DNA of 64,000 bases from Xylophilus rhododendri. Its GTDB lineage: Bacteria; Pseudomonadota; Gammaproteobacteria; Burkholderiales; Burkholderiaceae_C. Of the stretch, positions 51,284 through 62,384 are shown in pieces; within the stretch, counting starts at the first letter, position 1, and each line of letters starts with the position of its first letter. The stretch covers positions 4,836,001 through 4,900,000 of the forward strand of contig NZ_CP047650.1 in the NCBI RefSeq assembly GCF_009906855.1, written 5' to 3'. The translations under genes were made by a program, and so were the position numbers. The notes below the pieces were generated by a model. The model worked only from the letters and a program-made list of their open reading frames with translations. It had not been told where the DNA came from and searched no databases.

Positions 51284-52527
51284 GCCAGGCATTTCCCAAG
51301 CCGCGCAGCGGACCGCTGTCGCACCTCAAGGTGCTGGACCTGAGCCGGGTGCTGGCGGGCCCCTGGGCCGGCCAGGTGTTGGCCGACATGGGCGCGCAGG
51401 TGATCAAGGTGGAACGCCCCGGCGCGGGCGACGACACCCGCGTCTGGGGTCCGCCCTTCCTGAAGGACGCCGAAGGCCGCGAGACCCGCGAGGCCTGCTA
51501 CTTCCTGGCGGCCAACCGCGGCAAGCGCTCGGTCACCCTCGACATCAGCCGTCCCGAGGGCCAGGAGATCGTGCGCCGGCTGGCCGCCGACGCCGACATC
51601 GTGCTGGAGAACTACAAGGTCGGCACGCTGGCGAAGTTCGGCCTGGACTACGAGAGCCTGAAGGCGGTGCGGCCCGACATCATCTACTGCTCGGTCACCG
51701 GCTTCGGCCAGACCGGGCCGCTGGCCAGGCTGCCCGCCTACGACTTCATGATCCAGGCCATGGGCGGCCTGATGAGCGTGACCGGCGAACGCGACGGCGA
51801 GCCCGGCGGCGGGCCGCAGAAGGTCGGCATGCCGATCATCGACGTGATGACCGGCATGTGGACAGCGGTCGGCGTGCTGGGCGCGCTGGCGCAGCGCGAG
51901 AAAACGGGGCAGGGCGACTACATCGACCTGGCCATGCTGGACGTGATGGTGGCCACCATCGCCAACCAGGGCATGAACTACCTGGTCTCGGGCAAGACGC
52001 CGCGCCGCATGGGAAACAAGCATCCCAACATCCAGCCGCAGGACGTCTTCACCTGCAGCGACGGCAAACAAATGGTGCTGGCCGTGGGCAACGACGGCCA
52101 GTTCGCCGCCTTCTGCGAAGCGGTCGGCGCGCCGCAGCTGGCGCGCGATCCGCGCTACGCGCTCAACAGCGACCGGGTGGTGAACCTGCAGCCGCTGATG
52201 GCATTCATCAGGGCCGAGATCGGACAGCGCCCGCGCCCGGAGATCATCGAACTGCTGCGCCGCCACGGCGTGCCCTGCAGCCCGATCAACGACATCGCCG
52301 AGATCCTGCAGGAGCCGCAGATCCTGCACCGGGAGATGCTGCGCTACCTCGACCATCCGACCGCCGGCAAGGTGCCGCAGATCGTCAGCCCGCTGCGCTT
52401 CCAGCAGATGCCGCTGGCCTTCGACGAGGCGCCGCCCTTGCTGGGGGCGGATACCGATGCCGTGCTGGCGGACATCGGGATGGGGGCCGGCGAGATCGCG
52501 GCCTTGCGGGCCGGCGGCGTGGTGTAG
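51280..52527 (+). CDS. CaiB/BaiF-family (class III) CoA transferase
   Basis: CoA transferase of 415 residues. N-terminal motif LKVLDLSRVLAGPWAGQVLADMGAQVIKVE and nucleophilic Asp188 in PIIDVMTGMWTA. It activates the substrate acid as a CoA thioester for the two dehydrogenases and the hydratase of the operon. The start overlaps the preceding stop as ATGA. It is about 27 percent into the typical L-carnitine/formyl-CoA transferase layout but the acceptor is unknown. The operon ends here; a T-rich run follows at 52534-52541. Confidence 0.9.
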   Translation: MSQAFPKPRSGPLSHLKVLDLSRVLAGPWAGQVLADMGAQVIKVERPGAGDDTRVWGPPFLKDAEGRETREACYFLAANRGKRSVTLDISRPEGQEIVRRLAADADIVLENYKVGTLAKFGLDYESLKAVRPDIIYCSVTGFGQTGPLARLPAYDFMIQAMGGLMSVTGERDGEPGGGPQKVGMPIIDVMTGMWTAVGVLGALAQREKTGQGDYIDLAMLDVMVATIANQGMNYLVSGKTPRRMGNKHPNIQPQDVFTCSDGKQMVLAVGNDGQFAAFCEAVGAPQLARDPRYALNSDRVVNLQPLMAFIRAEIGQRPRPEIIELLRRHGVPCSPINDIAEILQEPQILHREMLRYLDHPTAGKVPQIVSPLRFQQMPLAFDEAPPLLGADTDAVLADIGMGAGEIAALRAGGVV

Positions 52528-52549
52528 CAGCAGATTTTTTTCGGCTTAC

Positions 52550-52579
52550 TTGCGTAGTTGGAATTTTCTGTTGCATAAT
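52550..52579 (+). promoter_or_regulatory. Probable promoter of the tRNA-Lys gene
   Basis: A -35-like TTGCGT (52550-52555) and a -10-like CATAAT (52574-52579), 18 bases apart, in AT-richer DNA about 86 bases upstream of the tRNA. A GC-rich stretch (CGAGGC) follows the -10, as in stringently controlled stable-RNA promoters. Confidence 0.45.
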
Positions 52580-52665
52580 TCGAGGCTCGCTACCAAGCAG
52601 GCTCAGGCTGAATCGGTAGCAAAGCAAGGAGTTTTTCTCCTGCAGAAATTTGACGGTTTCGAAGT

Positions 52666-52741
52666 GGGCTCTTAGCTCAGTTGGTAGAGCAGCGGACTCT
52701 TAATCCGTAGGTCGAGTGTTCGAGTCACTCAGGGCCCACCA
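52666..52741 (+). tRNA. tRNA-Lys (anticodon CUU)
   Basis: A 76-base cloverleaf including an encoded CCA (52739-52741). The acceptor stem GGGCTCT pairs with AGGGCCC (one G-U pair). D arm GCTC-AGTTGGTAGA-GC, anticodon stem-loop CGGA-CTCTTAA-TCCG with CTT at positions 34-36, variable loop, and T arm GAGTG-TTCGAGT-CACTC. It reads AAG lysine codons. It follows the CoA-transferase operon and precedes a bidirectional terminator. Confidence 0.97.
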
Positions 52742-52754
52742 CCACTTCGCGAAT

Positions 52755-52787
52755 AAAACCCCCAGCGCTTCCGGTGCTGGGGGTTTT
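52755..52787. terminator. Bidirectional rho-independent terminator between tRNA-Lys and guaC
   Basis: Stem AAAACCCCCAGC (52755-52766) with GCTGGGGGTTTT (52776-52787), loop of nine. An A-run on one side and a T-run on the other make it function for both the rightward tRNA transcript and the leftward guaC transcript. Confidence 0.88.
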
Positions 52788-52809
52788 GTCGTTTCGGGCT
52801 GGCAGAGGC

Positions 52810-53787
52810 TCACATCGTCAGGTGCTCGCCCGCGTTGTCGCCACCCAGCACCACATAGTTGGCGCGCTTCAGGTCGGCCAGCTGCGTGCCGCCGGCGTAG
52901 CTGATGCTGCTCTGCAGGTCCTGCTGCATCTCGGTCAGGGTGCCGGCGAGCGCGCCCTTGTGCGGCTGCAGGATGCGTTTGCCTTCCACGTGGCGGTACT
53001 CGCCCTTGTTGAAGTCGCTGGCGCTGCCGTAGTACTCCTTGAAGCGCTGGCCGTCGACCTCCACCGATTCGCCGGGCGACTCCTCGTGGCCGGCGAGCAG
53101 GCTGCCGATCATCACCATGCTGGCGCCGAAACGGATGCTCTTGGCGATGTCGCCGTGCTCGCGGATGCCGCCGTCGGCAATGATGGGTTTGGTGGCCACG
53201 CCGGCGCACCACTTCAGCGCCGAGAGCTGCCAGCCGCCGGTGCCGAAGCCGGTCTTCAGCCGGGTGATGCAGACCTTGCCCGGGCCGATGCCGACCTTGG
53301 TGGCGTCCGCGCCCCAGCTCTCCAGGTCGATCACCGCCTCGGGCGTGCCGATGTTGCCGGCGATGACGAAGCTGGCCGGCAGCTTTTGCTTGATGTGGCC
53401 GATCATGGCCTGCACCGTGTCGGCATGGCCGTGGGCGATGTCGATGGTGATGTATTCGGGCTGCAGGCCCTCGGCGGCCAGGCGATCGACGGTCGTGTAG
53501 TCGGCCGGCTTCACGCCCAGGGAGATGGAGGCGAAGAGGCCGGCTTCGCGCATCTGGCGCACGAACTCGACGTTGTCGAGGTCGAAGCGGTGCATCACGT
53601 AGAAGTAGCCGTTGGCGGCCATCCAGCGGCAGATGCGGGCATCGACCACGGTGCGCATGTTGGCCGGCACGACGGGAAGGCGGAAACTGCGGCCGCCCAG
53701 GGTGGCGGTGGTGTCGCACTCTGACCGGCTCTGCACCCGGCATTTGCGCGGCAGCAGCAGGACGTTGTCGTAATCGAAGATCTGCAT
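52810..53787 (-). CDS. guaC: GMP reductase
   Basis: NADPH-dependent enzyme that converts GMP to IMP and ammonia in purine recycling; 325 residues, (beta/alpha)8 barrel. The catalytic Cys is Cys173 in [17 protein letters not shown], with the phosphate loop [12 protein letters not shown] downstream and [18 protein letters not shown] at the end. It has no CBS domains, unlike IMP dehydrogenase, and matches the short GuaC form of Firmicutes and some proteobacteria. Monocistronic, ending at the shared terminator. Confidence 0.93.
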   Translation of the reverse strand: MQIFDYDNVLLLPRKCRVQSRSECDTTATLGGRSFRLPVVPANMRTVVDARICRWMAANGYFYVMHRFDLDNVEFVRQMREAGLFASISLGVKPADYTTVDRLAAEGLQPEYITIDIAHGHADTVQAMIGHIKQKLPASFVIAGNIGTPEAVIDLESWGADATKVGIGPGKVCITRLKTGFGTGGWQLSALKWCAGVATKPIIADGGIREHGDIAKSIRFGASMVMIGSLLAGHEESPGESVEVDGQRFKEYYGSASDFNKGEYRHVEGKRILQPHKGALAGTLTEMQQDLQSSISYAGGTQLADLKRANYVVLGGDNAGEHLTM

Positions 53788-53950
53788 GGGAATGACGGCC
53801 CCGGCGCCGCTTCCGGCAGGGTGCCGAAAGAAAAACCGGGCACCAAAAATAGTAGGCCCGGTGATCCATTCTAGGCCGACCGTTTAGGCGTGCGGCCCGG
53901 TGGGGCGTATAGACCTTATATGGCCGGGGCGCTCGACAAGTCCCGCGTTC

Positions 53951-54643
53951 TCAGGGTGTGCAGTGGCTGGCGGCGGAGGCGATCAGCCGGCCGCGGTCGT
54001 CGGCGATCCAGCCCACCAGGCGCAGCTTCGCGGGATCGGCGCCTTCGGGGATGTGCATGGAGCGCCGCTCGCTCCAGCCCTTGGCATCGAGGGCGATGTG
54101 CTCGACGGAGAGGGCGCCGCGCACCAGGCGGCGCGCACCGGTCGCTCCGGCGCTGCCGGCCGGCAGGTCCTCGATCAGCAGCAGCCAGGCATCGAAGGGG
54201 CCGCCGGCCGCGGCGGGCGGGGGCGTCCAGCCGATGGACACACCCAGGTAGTCGTTGACCGCCGGCCCCTGCGCCACCCGCAGCTTGCCGCCCTGGGCGG
54301 AGACGACGGGGTGGCGCCATTTCCAGAACTGCGGCTCGGGTGTTTCGGGTGTGTAGCCCAGCGCGGCCAGGCGTTCGCTGGCCTCGGGCAGTGCGGCGGC
54401 GGCCAAAGGCGCCTGGCTGTCGTCGCCGGGCACGATCCAGTCGATGGTGAAGGCGCCGCGGTCGGCCTGGGCGACGGGGCGCGACCAGCACTGGCTGCAG
54501 GTGTCGGGCAGGAAACGTTCGACGATCACCCGCGGCGGCGCCTTGCTGTCGCTGCTGCAGAGCGCGGCGGCCGCCGCGCCGGTGGCCGAGAACACCGCCA
54601 GGGCAGCGAGAAGGGCTGGTGCCAGCCGGGAAAGCGAGGTCAT
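53951..54643 (-). CDS. Exported protein with a CxxC motif, function unknown
   Basis: Protein of 230 residues with signal peptide MTSLSRLAPALLAALAVFSA and cleavage near AAA-AL. The mature part opens like the DUF1223/thioredoxin-type proteins: RVIVERFLPDTCSQCW with Cys49 and Cys52, followed by AFTIDWIVPGDDS. The rest has a beta-rich region (QFWKWRHPVVSAQGGKLRVAQG, DAWLLLIEDLPAG). A redox or metal role through the Cys pair is possible. Divergent from uvrD. Confidence 0.75.
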   Translation of the reverse strand: MTSLSRLAPALLAALAVFSATGAAAAALCSSDSKAPPRVIVERFLPDTCSQCWSRPVAQADRGAFTIDWIVPGDDSQAPLAAAALPEASERLAALGYTPETPEPQFWKWRHPVVSAQGGKLRVAQGPAVNDYLGVSIGWTPPPAAAGGPFDAWLLLIEDLPAGSAGATGARRLVRGALSVEHIALDAKGWSERRSMHIPEGADPAKLRLVGWIADDRGRLIASAASHCTP

Positions 54644-54691
54644 GACCAATAGCCTAACGCCTTGGCGCGACGGAGTTTCTACAATCGCCCG

Positions 54692-57082
<2,391 letters not shown>

Positions 57083-57100
57083 AAACGGCGGGCCTGCCGC

Positions 57101-57937
57101 TCAGGCGGCGGCGGGCTCGGCGGCCGGTGCATCCGGCACCGGATGCACGAAGCAGTCGACGAAGGTGAAATACAGCGAGTTGAAGAACATCGCCGCCAGC
57201 GCCAGGGCCGAGATGGTGATCATGCCGGCCGTCACGCTCAGGGCCAGGGCCGAGCCGCTGTCGCCCAGCAGGCCGGTCAGCAGCAGCAGGGTGGTGAAGG
57301 TGCCCACCGCCACGCTCCACAGCAGGAAGATGCCCACCCAGGCCAGGGCATAGACCGAGAAGGCCCGCAGGTTGCGGATGCAGGCGATGAAGCTGAAGAA
57401 CACGCTCTTCAGCGGCGAGATGCGGTACCAGTAGACCAGCGCCGGCGCATGCCAGAACAGCATCGACAGCGGCATGTACATCAGCAGCGTGAGCCACATG
57501 GCGGCCTGCACCGCCGGCACCTGGAACATCTCGGCCGGGCTGCGGTTGCCGGACACATAGGCGCGCGCGAACTGGCCGCCATCGATCAGCGCCGAAATGC
57601 CCAGCATGACGATGAAGCAGCCCGCGTACAGGGCGCCCAGCAGCAGCATCTGCCGCGCGTAGGCGGGGCCGGCACGGAAGGCAGAGAACAGCGCGGACGG
57701 CCGGGCCCGCTTGCCGGCCTCGGCATCGCGCGAGGCGGCCATCAGGCCGAGCGTGGCCGCCGGCATCAGGCACAGCACCACCAGGAAACCGATCACCGGC
57801 ACCAGCGCCGCCATGCTCAGGCAGGCCAGGAACAGGATGAACAAGGCCGTCAGCGCCACCGGCTGGCGCCAGAAGATGCGCACGCCCTGGCGGGCCCAGG
57901 CCAGGCCGGTGCGAGCGGGGACGACGTTCAGGTGCAT
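57101..57937 (-). CDS. BPSS1780-like multi-pass membrane protein
   Basis: Membrane protein of 278 residues with about six membrane segments. The N-terminal stretch VPARTGLAWARQGVRIFWRQPVALTALFILF resembles the BPSS1780 family of uncharacterised membrane proteins of Burkholderiales. Its C-terminal ends in a Pro/Ala-rich tail. It lies between uvrD and thrB, a common neighbourhood in this group. Function not known. Confidence 0.8.
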   Translation of the reverse strand: MHLNVVPARTGLAWARQGVRIFWRQPVALTALFILFLACLSMAALVPVIGFLVVLCLMPAATLGLMAASRDAEAGKRARPSALFSAFRAGPAYARQMLLLGALYAGCFIVMLGISALIDGGQFARAYVSGNRSPAEMFQVPAVQAAMWLTLLMYMPLSMLFWHAPALVYWYRISPLKSVFFSFIACIRNLRAFSVYALAWVGIFLLWSVAVGTFTTLLLLTGLLGDSGSALALSVTAGMITISALALAAMFFNSLYFTFVDCFVHPVPDAPAAEPAAA

Positions 57938-57980
57938 GTCAGGGGCAGTCGGTGGAAGGATGCGGAAGAAAAAGGGCGGT

Positions 57981-58970
57981 TCAGGCGGGCATCGGATCGC
58001 GTGCCTCGGCCAGGCGGCCGCGCAGCACACGTTCGAAATGGCCGGGATCGTGCGGCGTGAGCAGGGCGGCGTCGCGCGGCAGGTGGTAGTCCCACAGGCG
58101 CGAAATCCAGAAACGCAGCGCGGCGGCCCGCAGCATGGCAGTGCTGAGCCGCCGTTCGGCGGGCTCCAGCGGGCGCACGGCGGTGTAGGCGGCCAGGAAG
58201 GCCTGGCTGCGTTCGCTGTCCTGCAGGCCGGTTTCCAGGTCGATGCACCAGTCGTTGAGGCAGACGGCGATGTCGAAGAGAAAGCTGTCGATGCCCGCGA
58301 AGTAGAAATCGAAGAAGCCGGTGAGCCGCTCGCCCTCGAACATCACGTTGTCGCGGAACAGGTCGGCATGCACCGGGCCGCGCGGCAGGGCGGTGCTGTC
58401 GGATTGGGCGGCGATGTGGTTCTGGTAGGCCAGCTCGGCGCGCAGCAGCTGGGCCTGTTCGGCCTCCAGATGCGGCAGCACCGTGGGCGCCACCTCGTTC
58501 CACCAGGCCAGGCCCCGCAGATTGGGCTGTTGGCGCGAGAAGTCGGCGCCGGCCAGGTGCATGCGGGCCAGCATGTCGCCGACGGCCGCGCAGTGCGCCG
58601 CCTGGGGCGCCAGCTGGCTGCGGCCGGGCAGGCGGTTGACCACGGCGGCGGGCTTGCCCAGCAGCGCATGCAGCACGTCGCCGGAGCGGTCCGGCGCCGG
58701 GTCGGGCACCGGGATGCCGCGGGCGGCCAGGTGCTGCATCAGGTAGAGATAGAAGGGCAGCTGTTCGGCGGTCAGGCGCTCGAACAGGGTCAGCACGTAA
58801 TCGACCGTGGCGCCCAGGTCGCCCTCGGCGGTGTCGGGCTGCACGGTGACGAAGTAGTTGGTGTTCTCGATGCCGCCGGCGATGCCGCGCAGGCTGACGA
58901 GTTCGCCCAGCCGCAACTGGCGCATCAGCTTGCGTGCCTCGTCTTCGGAGACTTCGGTGAATACGGCCAT
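57981..58970 (-). CDS. thrB: Homoserine kinase (APH-type ThrB)
   Basis: Homoserine kinase of 329 residues belonging to the aminoglycoside-phosphotransferase fold, not the GHMP fold of E. coli. It phosphorylates homoserine for threonine synthesis. Motifs: the nucleotide loop GIAGGIENTNYFV, the catalytic LPRGPVHADLFRDNVMF (Asp in HADL) and GFFDFYFAG (metal-binding Asp). It follows the DUF2782-like gene, consistent with a conserved thrB-DUF2782-polA block. Identified by motif and context with good confidence. Confidence 0.93.
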   Translation of the reverse strand: MAVFTEVSEDEARKLMRQLRLGELVSLRGIAGGIENTNYFVTVQPDTAEGDLGATVDYVLTLFERLTAEQLPFYLYLMQHLAARGIPVPDPAPDRSGDVLHALLGKPAAVVNRLPGRSQLAPQAAHCAAVGDMLARMHLAGADFSRQQPNLRGLAWWNEVAPTVLPHLEAEQAQLLRAELAYQNHIAAQSDSTALPRGPVHADLFRDNVMFEGERLTGFFDFYFAGIDSFLFDIAVCLNDWCIDLETGLQDSERSQAFLAAYTAVRPLEPAERRLSTAMLRAAALRFWISRLWDYHLPRDAALLTPHDPGHFERVLRGRLAEARDPMPA

Positions 58971-59033
58971 GGGAGAGGGGGAGACGAGAAACGGTCGGGG
59001 GACGGGAAGAGGAGGAAGGCGCGGGCGCCGCGA

Positions 59034-59372
59034 TCAGAAGCCGATCATCTTCCAGGTGCGGGCGCCGCCGTTGGCATCGCCGCCTTCGCGCTCGGAAGCG
59101 CGGCGGCGCGCGCCGTCCGTCGGCTGCACGTCGTATTCCTTGGCGCCGCGCGGCTGCACCGTGATGCTCTGGGTGCGGCCGCCGTAGCGCACTTCGTCGA
59201 TGGAGGTGCCTTCGTCGCCCACATGCAGGTGCTCGACCTTCTGCTCGACCCGCGGGGTGCGCGGCTCGGGTCCTTCGACCAGTTCTTCGGCCCGCACGTC
59301 GGACGCTAGCAGGCTGAAGGCAAGGGCCGCGGCCAGGATGGCGGCGGGGCGCAGGAGGGGGAGGGCGGACAT
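59034..59372 (-). CDS. DUF2782-like small exported protein
   Basis: Protein of 112 residues from the ATG at 59372. Signal peptide (MSALPLLRPAAILAAALAFS, cleavage near VRA-EE), then PEPRTPRVEQKVEHLHVGDEGTSIDEVRYGG, the core of DUF2782 proteins, which are often encoded next to polA. Ends in TWKMIGF. Function is not established. Divergent from polA. Confidence 0.82.
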   Translation of the reverse strand: MSALPLLRPAAILAAALAFSLLASDVRAEELVEGPEPRTPRVEQKVEHLHVGDEGTSIDEVRYGGRTQSITVQPRGAKEYDVQPTDGARRRASEREGGDANGGARTWKMIGF

Positions 59373-59433
59373 GGGTTCGATTGTAGGCGCTGGCCTGCCG
59401 CCGGTCGTGGCTTGGCAGGCACAATCCCCGCCC

Positions 59434-62286
59434 ATGAGCGACCTTCCGAACGCCGCGGCCGATGCCGCCTCCACACCCGCCCCCGCCGCCGCGCCGGAGC
59501 ACGGCCGCAACACCCTGCTGCTGGTCGACGGCTCCAGCTATCTCTACCGCGCCTTCCACGCCATGCCCGACCTGCGGGCGGTGGCCGGCGACATGACCAG
59601 CCCCGCCACCGGCGCGATCCGCGGCATGGTCAACATGCTGGCCGCCCTGCGCCGCGAGGTGCGCGCGCACTACGCGGCCTGCGTCTTCGACGCCAGCGGG
59701 CCGACCTTCCGCGACGCGCTCTATCCCGAATACAAGGCCCAGCGCAGCCCGATGCCGCCGGACCTGCGCAGCCAGATCGAGCCGATCCACGAAGTGGTGC
59801 GCCTGCTCGGCTGGCCGGTGCTGTGCGTGCCGCATGTGGAGGCTGACGACGTCATCGGCACCCTGGCGGCGGCCGCGGCCGCGCAGGGCATGGACGTGAT
59901 CGTCTCCAGCGGCGACAAGGACCTGAGCCAGCTGGTGAACGAGCGCATCACCATCATCGACACGATGAACGGCAAGAAACGCGACGTGGCCGGCGTGACG
60001 GCCGAGTTCGGCGTGCCGCCTTCGCTGATGATCGATTACCAGACCCTGGTGGGCGACGCGGTCGACAACGTGCCCGGCGTGCCCAAGGTCGGCCCCAAGA
60101 CGGCCGCCAAGTGGCTGCTGGAATACGGCTCGCTCGAAGGCCTGCTGGCCCAGGCCGACAAGATCAAGGGCGTGGCGGGCGAGAACCTGCGCGGCGCCAT
60201 CGAATGGCTGCCCAAGGGCCGGGAGCTGGTCACCATCCGCACCGATTGCGACCTGGCCGAACACATCGTGGGCCTGCCCTCGCTCGAAGGCGTGGCCATG
60301 GGCGCGCAGCAGACCGAGGAGCTGAAGGCCTTCTACCAGCGCTTCGGCTTCAAGGGCCTGGTGCAGTCGCTCAACGAGCAGGAACAGCCGCCCGAGCTGA
60401 TCGAGAAATCGAAGAAGCCCGGCCGCAGCCCCGATCCGGGCCTGTTCGACGAGCCCGAGGTGCAGGCGGCAGAGAAGGTCAGCAACGTCCGCTACGACAC
60501 CATCCTGGACTGGGCCGCCTTCGACACCTGGTTCGCCCGGGTGCAGGCCGCCGGACTGGTTGCCATCGACACCGAAACCACCTCCCTCGACGAGATGCGC
60601 GCCGAGATCGTCGGCATCAGCTGGAGCGTGGAGGCCGGCGAGGCCGCCTACATCCCGCTGACCCACGACTATCCCGACGCGCCGGCCCAGCTGCCGCGCG
60701 ACGAGGTGCTGGCGCGGCTCAAGCCCTGGCTGGAGGACGCCTCCCGCGCCAAGCTCGGCCAGCATGTGAAGTACGACCGCCACGTCTTCGCCAACCACGG
60801 CATCGAAGTCGGCGGCTACCGCCACGACACCATGCTGCAGAGTTATGTGCTGGAAGTGCACAAGCCCCACGGCCTGGGCAGCCTGGCCGAGCGCCACCTG
60901 GGCCGCAGCGGCATCAGCTACGAAGACCTCTGCGGCAAGGGCGCCAGCCAGATCCCCTTCAGCCAGGTGTCGATCGACAAGGCGGCCGAATACTCCTGCG
61001 AGGATTCCGACCAGACGCTGGATGTGCACAACACCCTGTGGCCGCGCCTGGAGGCCGACGAGAAGCTGCGCTACATCTACGAACTGGAGATGAAGAGCAG
61101 CGAGGCGCTCTACCGCATAGAGCGCAACGGCGTGATGATCGATGCCGAGCGCCTGGCCCAGCAGAGCCACCAGCTCGGCCAGCGCATCCTGGAGCTGGAG
61201 CAGCAGGCCCACGAACTGGCCGGCCAGCCCTTCAACCTGGGCAGCCCCAAGCAGATCGGCGAGATCTTCTTCGTCAAGCTCGGCCTGCCGGTGGTCAAGA
61301 AGACGCCGAGCGGCGCGCCCAGCACCGACGAGGAGGTGCTGGAGAAGCTGGCCGAGGACTATCCCCTGCCGGCGCGCATCCTGGAGCACCGGGGCCTGTC
61401 GAAACTCAAGGGCACCTATACCGACAAGCTGGGCACCCTGGCCCTGCCGCGTACCGGCCGGGTCCACACCCACTACGCGCAGGCGGTGGCGGTGACCGGC
61501 CGGCTCTCCAGCAACGATCCCAACCTGCAGAACATCCCCGTGCGCACGGCCGAGGGCCGGCGGGTGCGCGAGGCCTTTGTCGCGCCGCCGGGCAGCGTGA
61601 TCGCCAGCGCCGACTACAGCCAGATCGAGCTGCGCATCATGGCCCACCTGAGCAGCGACGAAGCCCTGCTGCGCGCCTTCCAGGACGGCCTGGACGTGCA
61701 CCGCGCCACGGCGGCGGAGGTCTTCGGCGTGGCGGTGGAGGAGGTCGCCAGCGAGCAGCGGCGCTACGCCAAGGTCATCAATTTCGGCCTGATCTACGGC
61801 ATGAGCAGCTTCGGGCTGGCGAAGAACCTGGGCATCGAGACCAAGGCGGCGGCCGCCTATATCGACCGCTACTTCCAGCGTTTCGCGGGTGTGAAACGCT
61901 ACATGGACGAGACCCGCGCCTCGGCCAAGGAGAAGGGTTATGTCGAGACGGTGTTCGGCCGCCGCCTCTACCTGCCCGAGATCAACTCGCCCAACGGCCC
62001 GCGCCGCGGCGGCGCCGAACGCGCCGCGATCAACGCGCCCATGCAGGGCACGGCGGCCGACCTGATCAAGCTCAGCATGGTCGAGGTGCAGAAGGTGCTC
62101 GACGAGCAGCAGCGCGCCACCCGCATGATCATGCAGGTGCACGACGAACTGGTCTTCGAGGTGCCCGAGTCCGAGGCCGACTGGGTGCGCACCGAGGTGC
62201 CGCGCATCATGGCCGGCGTGGCGGCGCTGCAGGTGCCGCTGCTGGCCGAGATCGGTTTCGGCAGCAACTGGGAAGCCGCGCATTGA
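59434..62286 (+). CDS. polA: DNA polymerase I
   Basis: Repair and Okazaki-fragment-processing polymerase of 950 residues. 5'-3' exonuclease domain about 25-290 (LLVDGSSYLYRAFHA, GDKDLSQL, GDAVDNVPGVP), 3'-5' exonuclease domain with the proofreading Asp/Glu in AIDTETTSLD (about 374-383), and polymerase domain with SADYSQIELRI and the C-terminal HDELVFEVPE. All catalytic motifs are present, so proofreading should be active. The ATG at 59434 (MSDLPNAAAD) is chosen; the open frame upstream overlaps the DUF2782-like gene on the other strand and is not real. Confidence 0.95.
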   Translation: MSDLPNAAADAASTPAPAAAPEHGRNTLLLVDGSSYLYRAFHAMPDLRAVAGDMTSPATGAIRGMVNMLAALRREVRAHYAACVFDASGPTFRDALYPEYKAQRSPMPPDLRSQIEPIHEVVRLLGWPVLCVPHVEADDVIGTLAAAAAAQGMDVIVSSGDKDLSQLVNERITIIDTMNGKKRDVAGVTAEFGVPPSLMIDYQTLVGDAVDNVPGVPKVGPKTAAKWLLEYGSLEGLLAQADKIKGVAGENLRGAIEWLPKGRELVTIRTDCDLAEHIVGLPSLEGVAMGAQQTEELKAFYQRFGFKGLVQSLNEQEQPPELIEKSKKPGRSPDPGLFDEPEVQAAEKVSNVRYDTILDWAAFDTWFARVQAAGLVAIDTETTSLDEMRAEIVGISWSVEAGEAAYIPLTHDYPDAPAQLPRDEVLARLKPWLEDASRAKLGQHVKYDRHVFANHGIEVGGYRHDTMLQSYVLEVHKPHGLGSLAERHLGRSGISYEDLCGKGASQIPFSQVSIDKAAEYSCEDSDQTLDVHNTLWPRLEADEKLRYIYELEMKSSEALYRIERNGVMIDAERLAQQSHQLGQRILELEQQAHELAGQPFNLGSPKQIGEIFFVKLGLPVVKKTPSGAPSTDEEVLEKLAEDYPLPARILEHRGLSKLKGTYTDKLGTLALPRTGRVHTHYAQAVAVTGRLSSNDPNLQNIPVRTAEGRRVREAFVAPPGSVIASADYSQIELRIMAHLSSDEALLRAFQDGLDVHRATAAEVFGVAVEEVASEQRRYAKVINFGLIYGMSSFGLAKNLGIETKAAAAYIDRYFQRFAGVKRYMDETRASAKEKGYVETVFGRRLYLPEINSPNGPRRGGAERAAINAPMQGTAADLIKLSMVEVQKVLDEQQRATRMIMQVHDELVFEVPESEADWVRTEVPRIMAGVAALQVPLLAEIGFGSNWEAAH

Positions 62287-62311
62287 GCGCTTGACACGGT
62301 TGCTAAGATAA

Positions 62312-62355
62312 AAACGGCACAGCCCAGCGGCTCCTCGGACATCGGGGGGCCGTTT
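62312..62355 (+). other. Inverted repeat between polA and the ZIP gene
   Basis: AAACGGC (62312-62318) and GCCGTTT (62349-62355), perfect complements 30 bases apart, with GC-rich inner sequence that can form a longer structure. It may end polA transcripts or structure the leader of the ZIP gene (ribosome-binding region GAGGTGAGAGG further right). Confidence 0.4.
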
Positions 62356-62384
62356 CTATTTGAGGACCGTGAGGTGAGAGGTTT

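Noticed and set aside
52626..52641. AGGAG-TTTTT-CTCCT in the tRNA leader as a terminator
   Set aside because: Only five base pairs and no run of T after it; more likely part of the processed leader.
57928..62283. An open frame of 1451 codons opposite polA
   Set aside because: It is the antisense shadow of polA and thrB, His/Gly/Arg/Ala-rich without domain features.
62291..62312. TTGACA at 62291 as a -35 box for the ZIP gene
   Set aside because: No -10 at a 16-18 base spacing; the AT-rich TAAGATAAAA is only 7-12 bases away.
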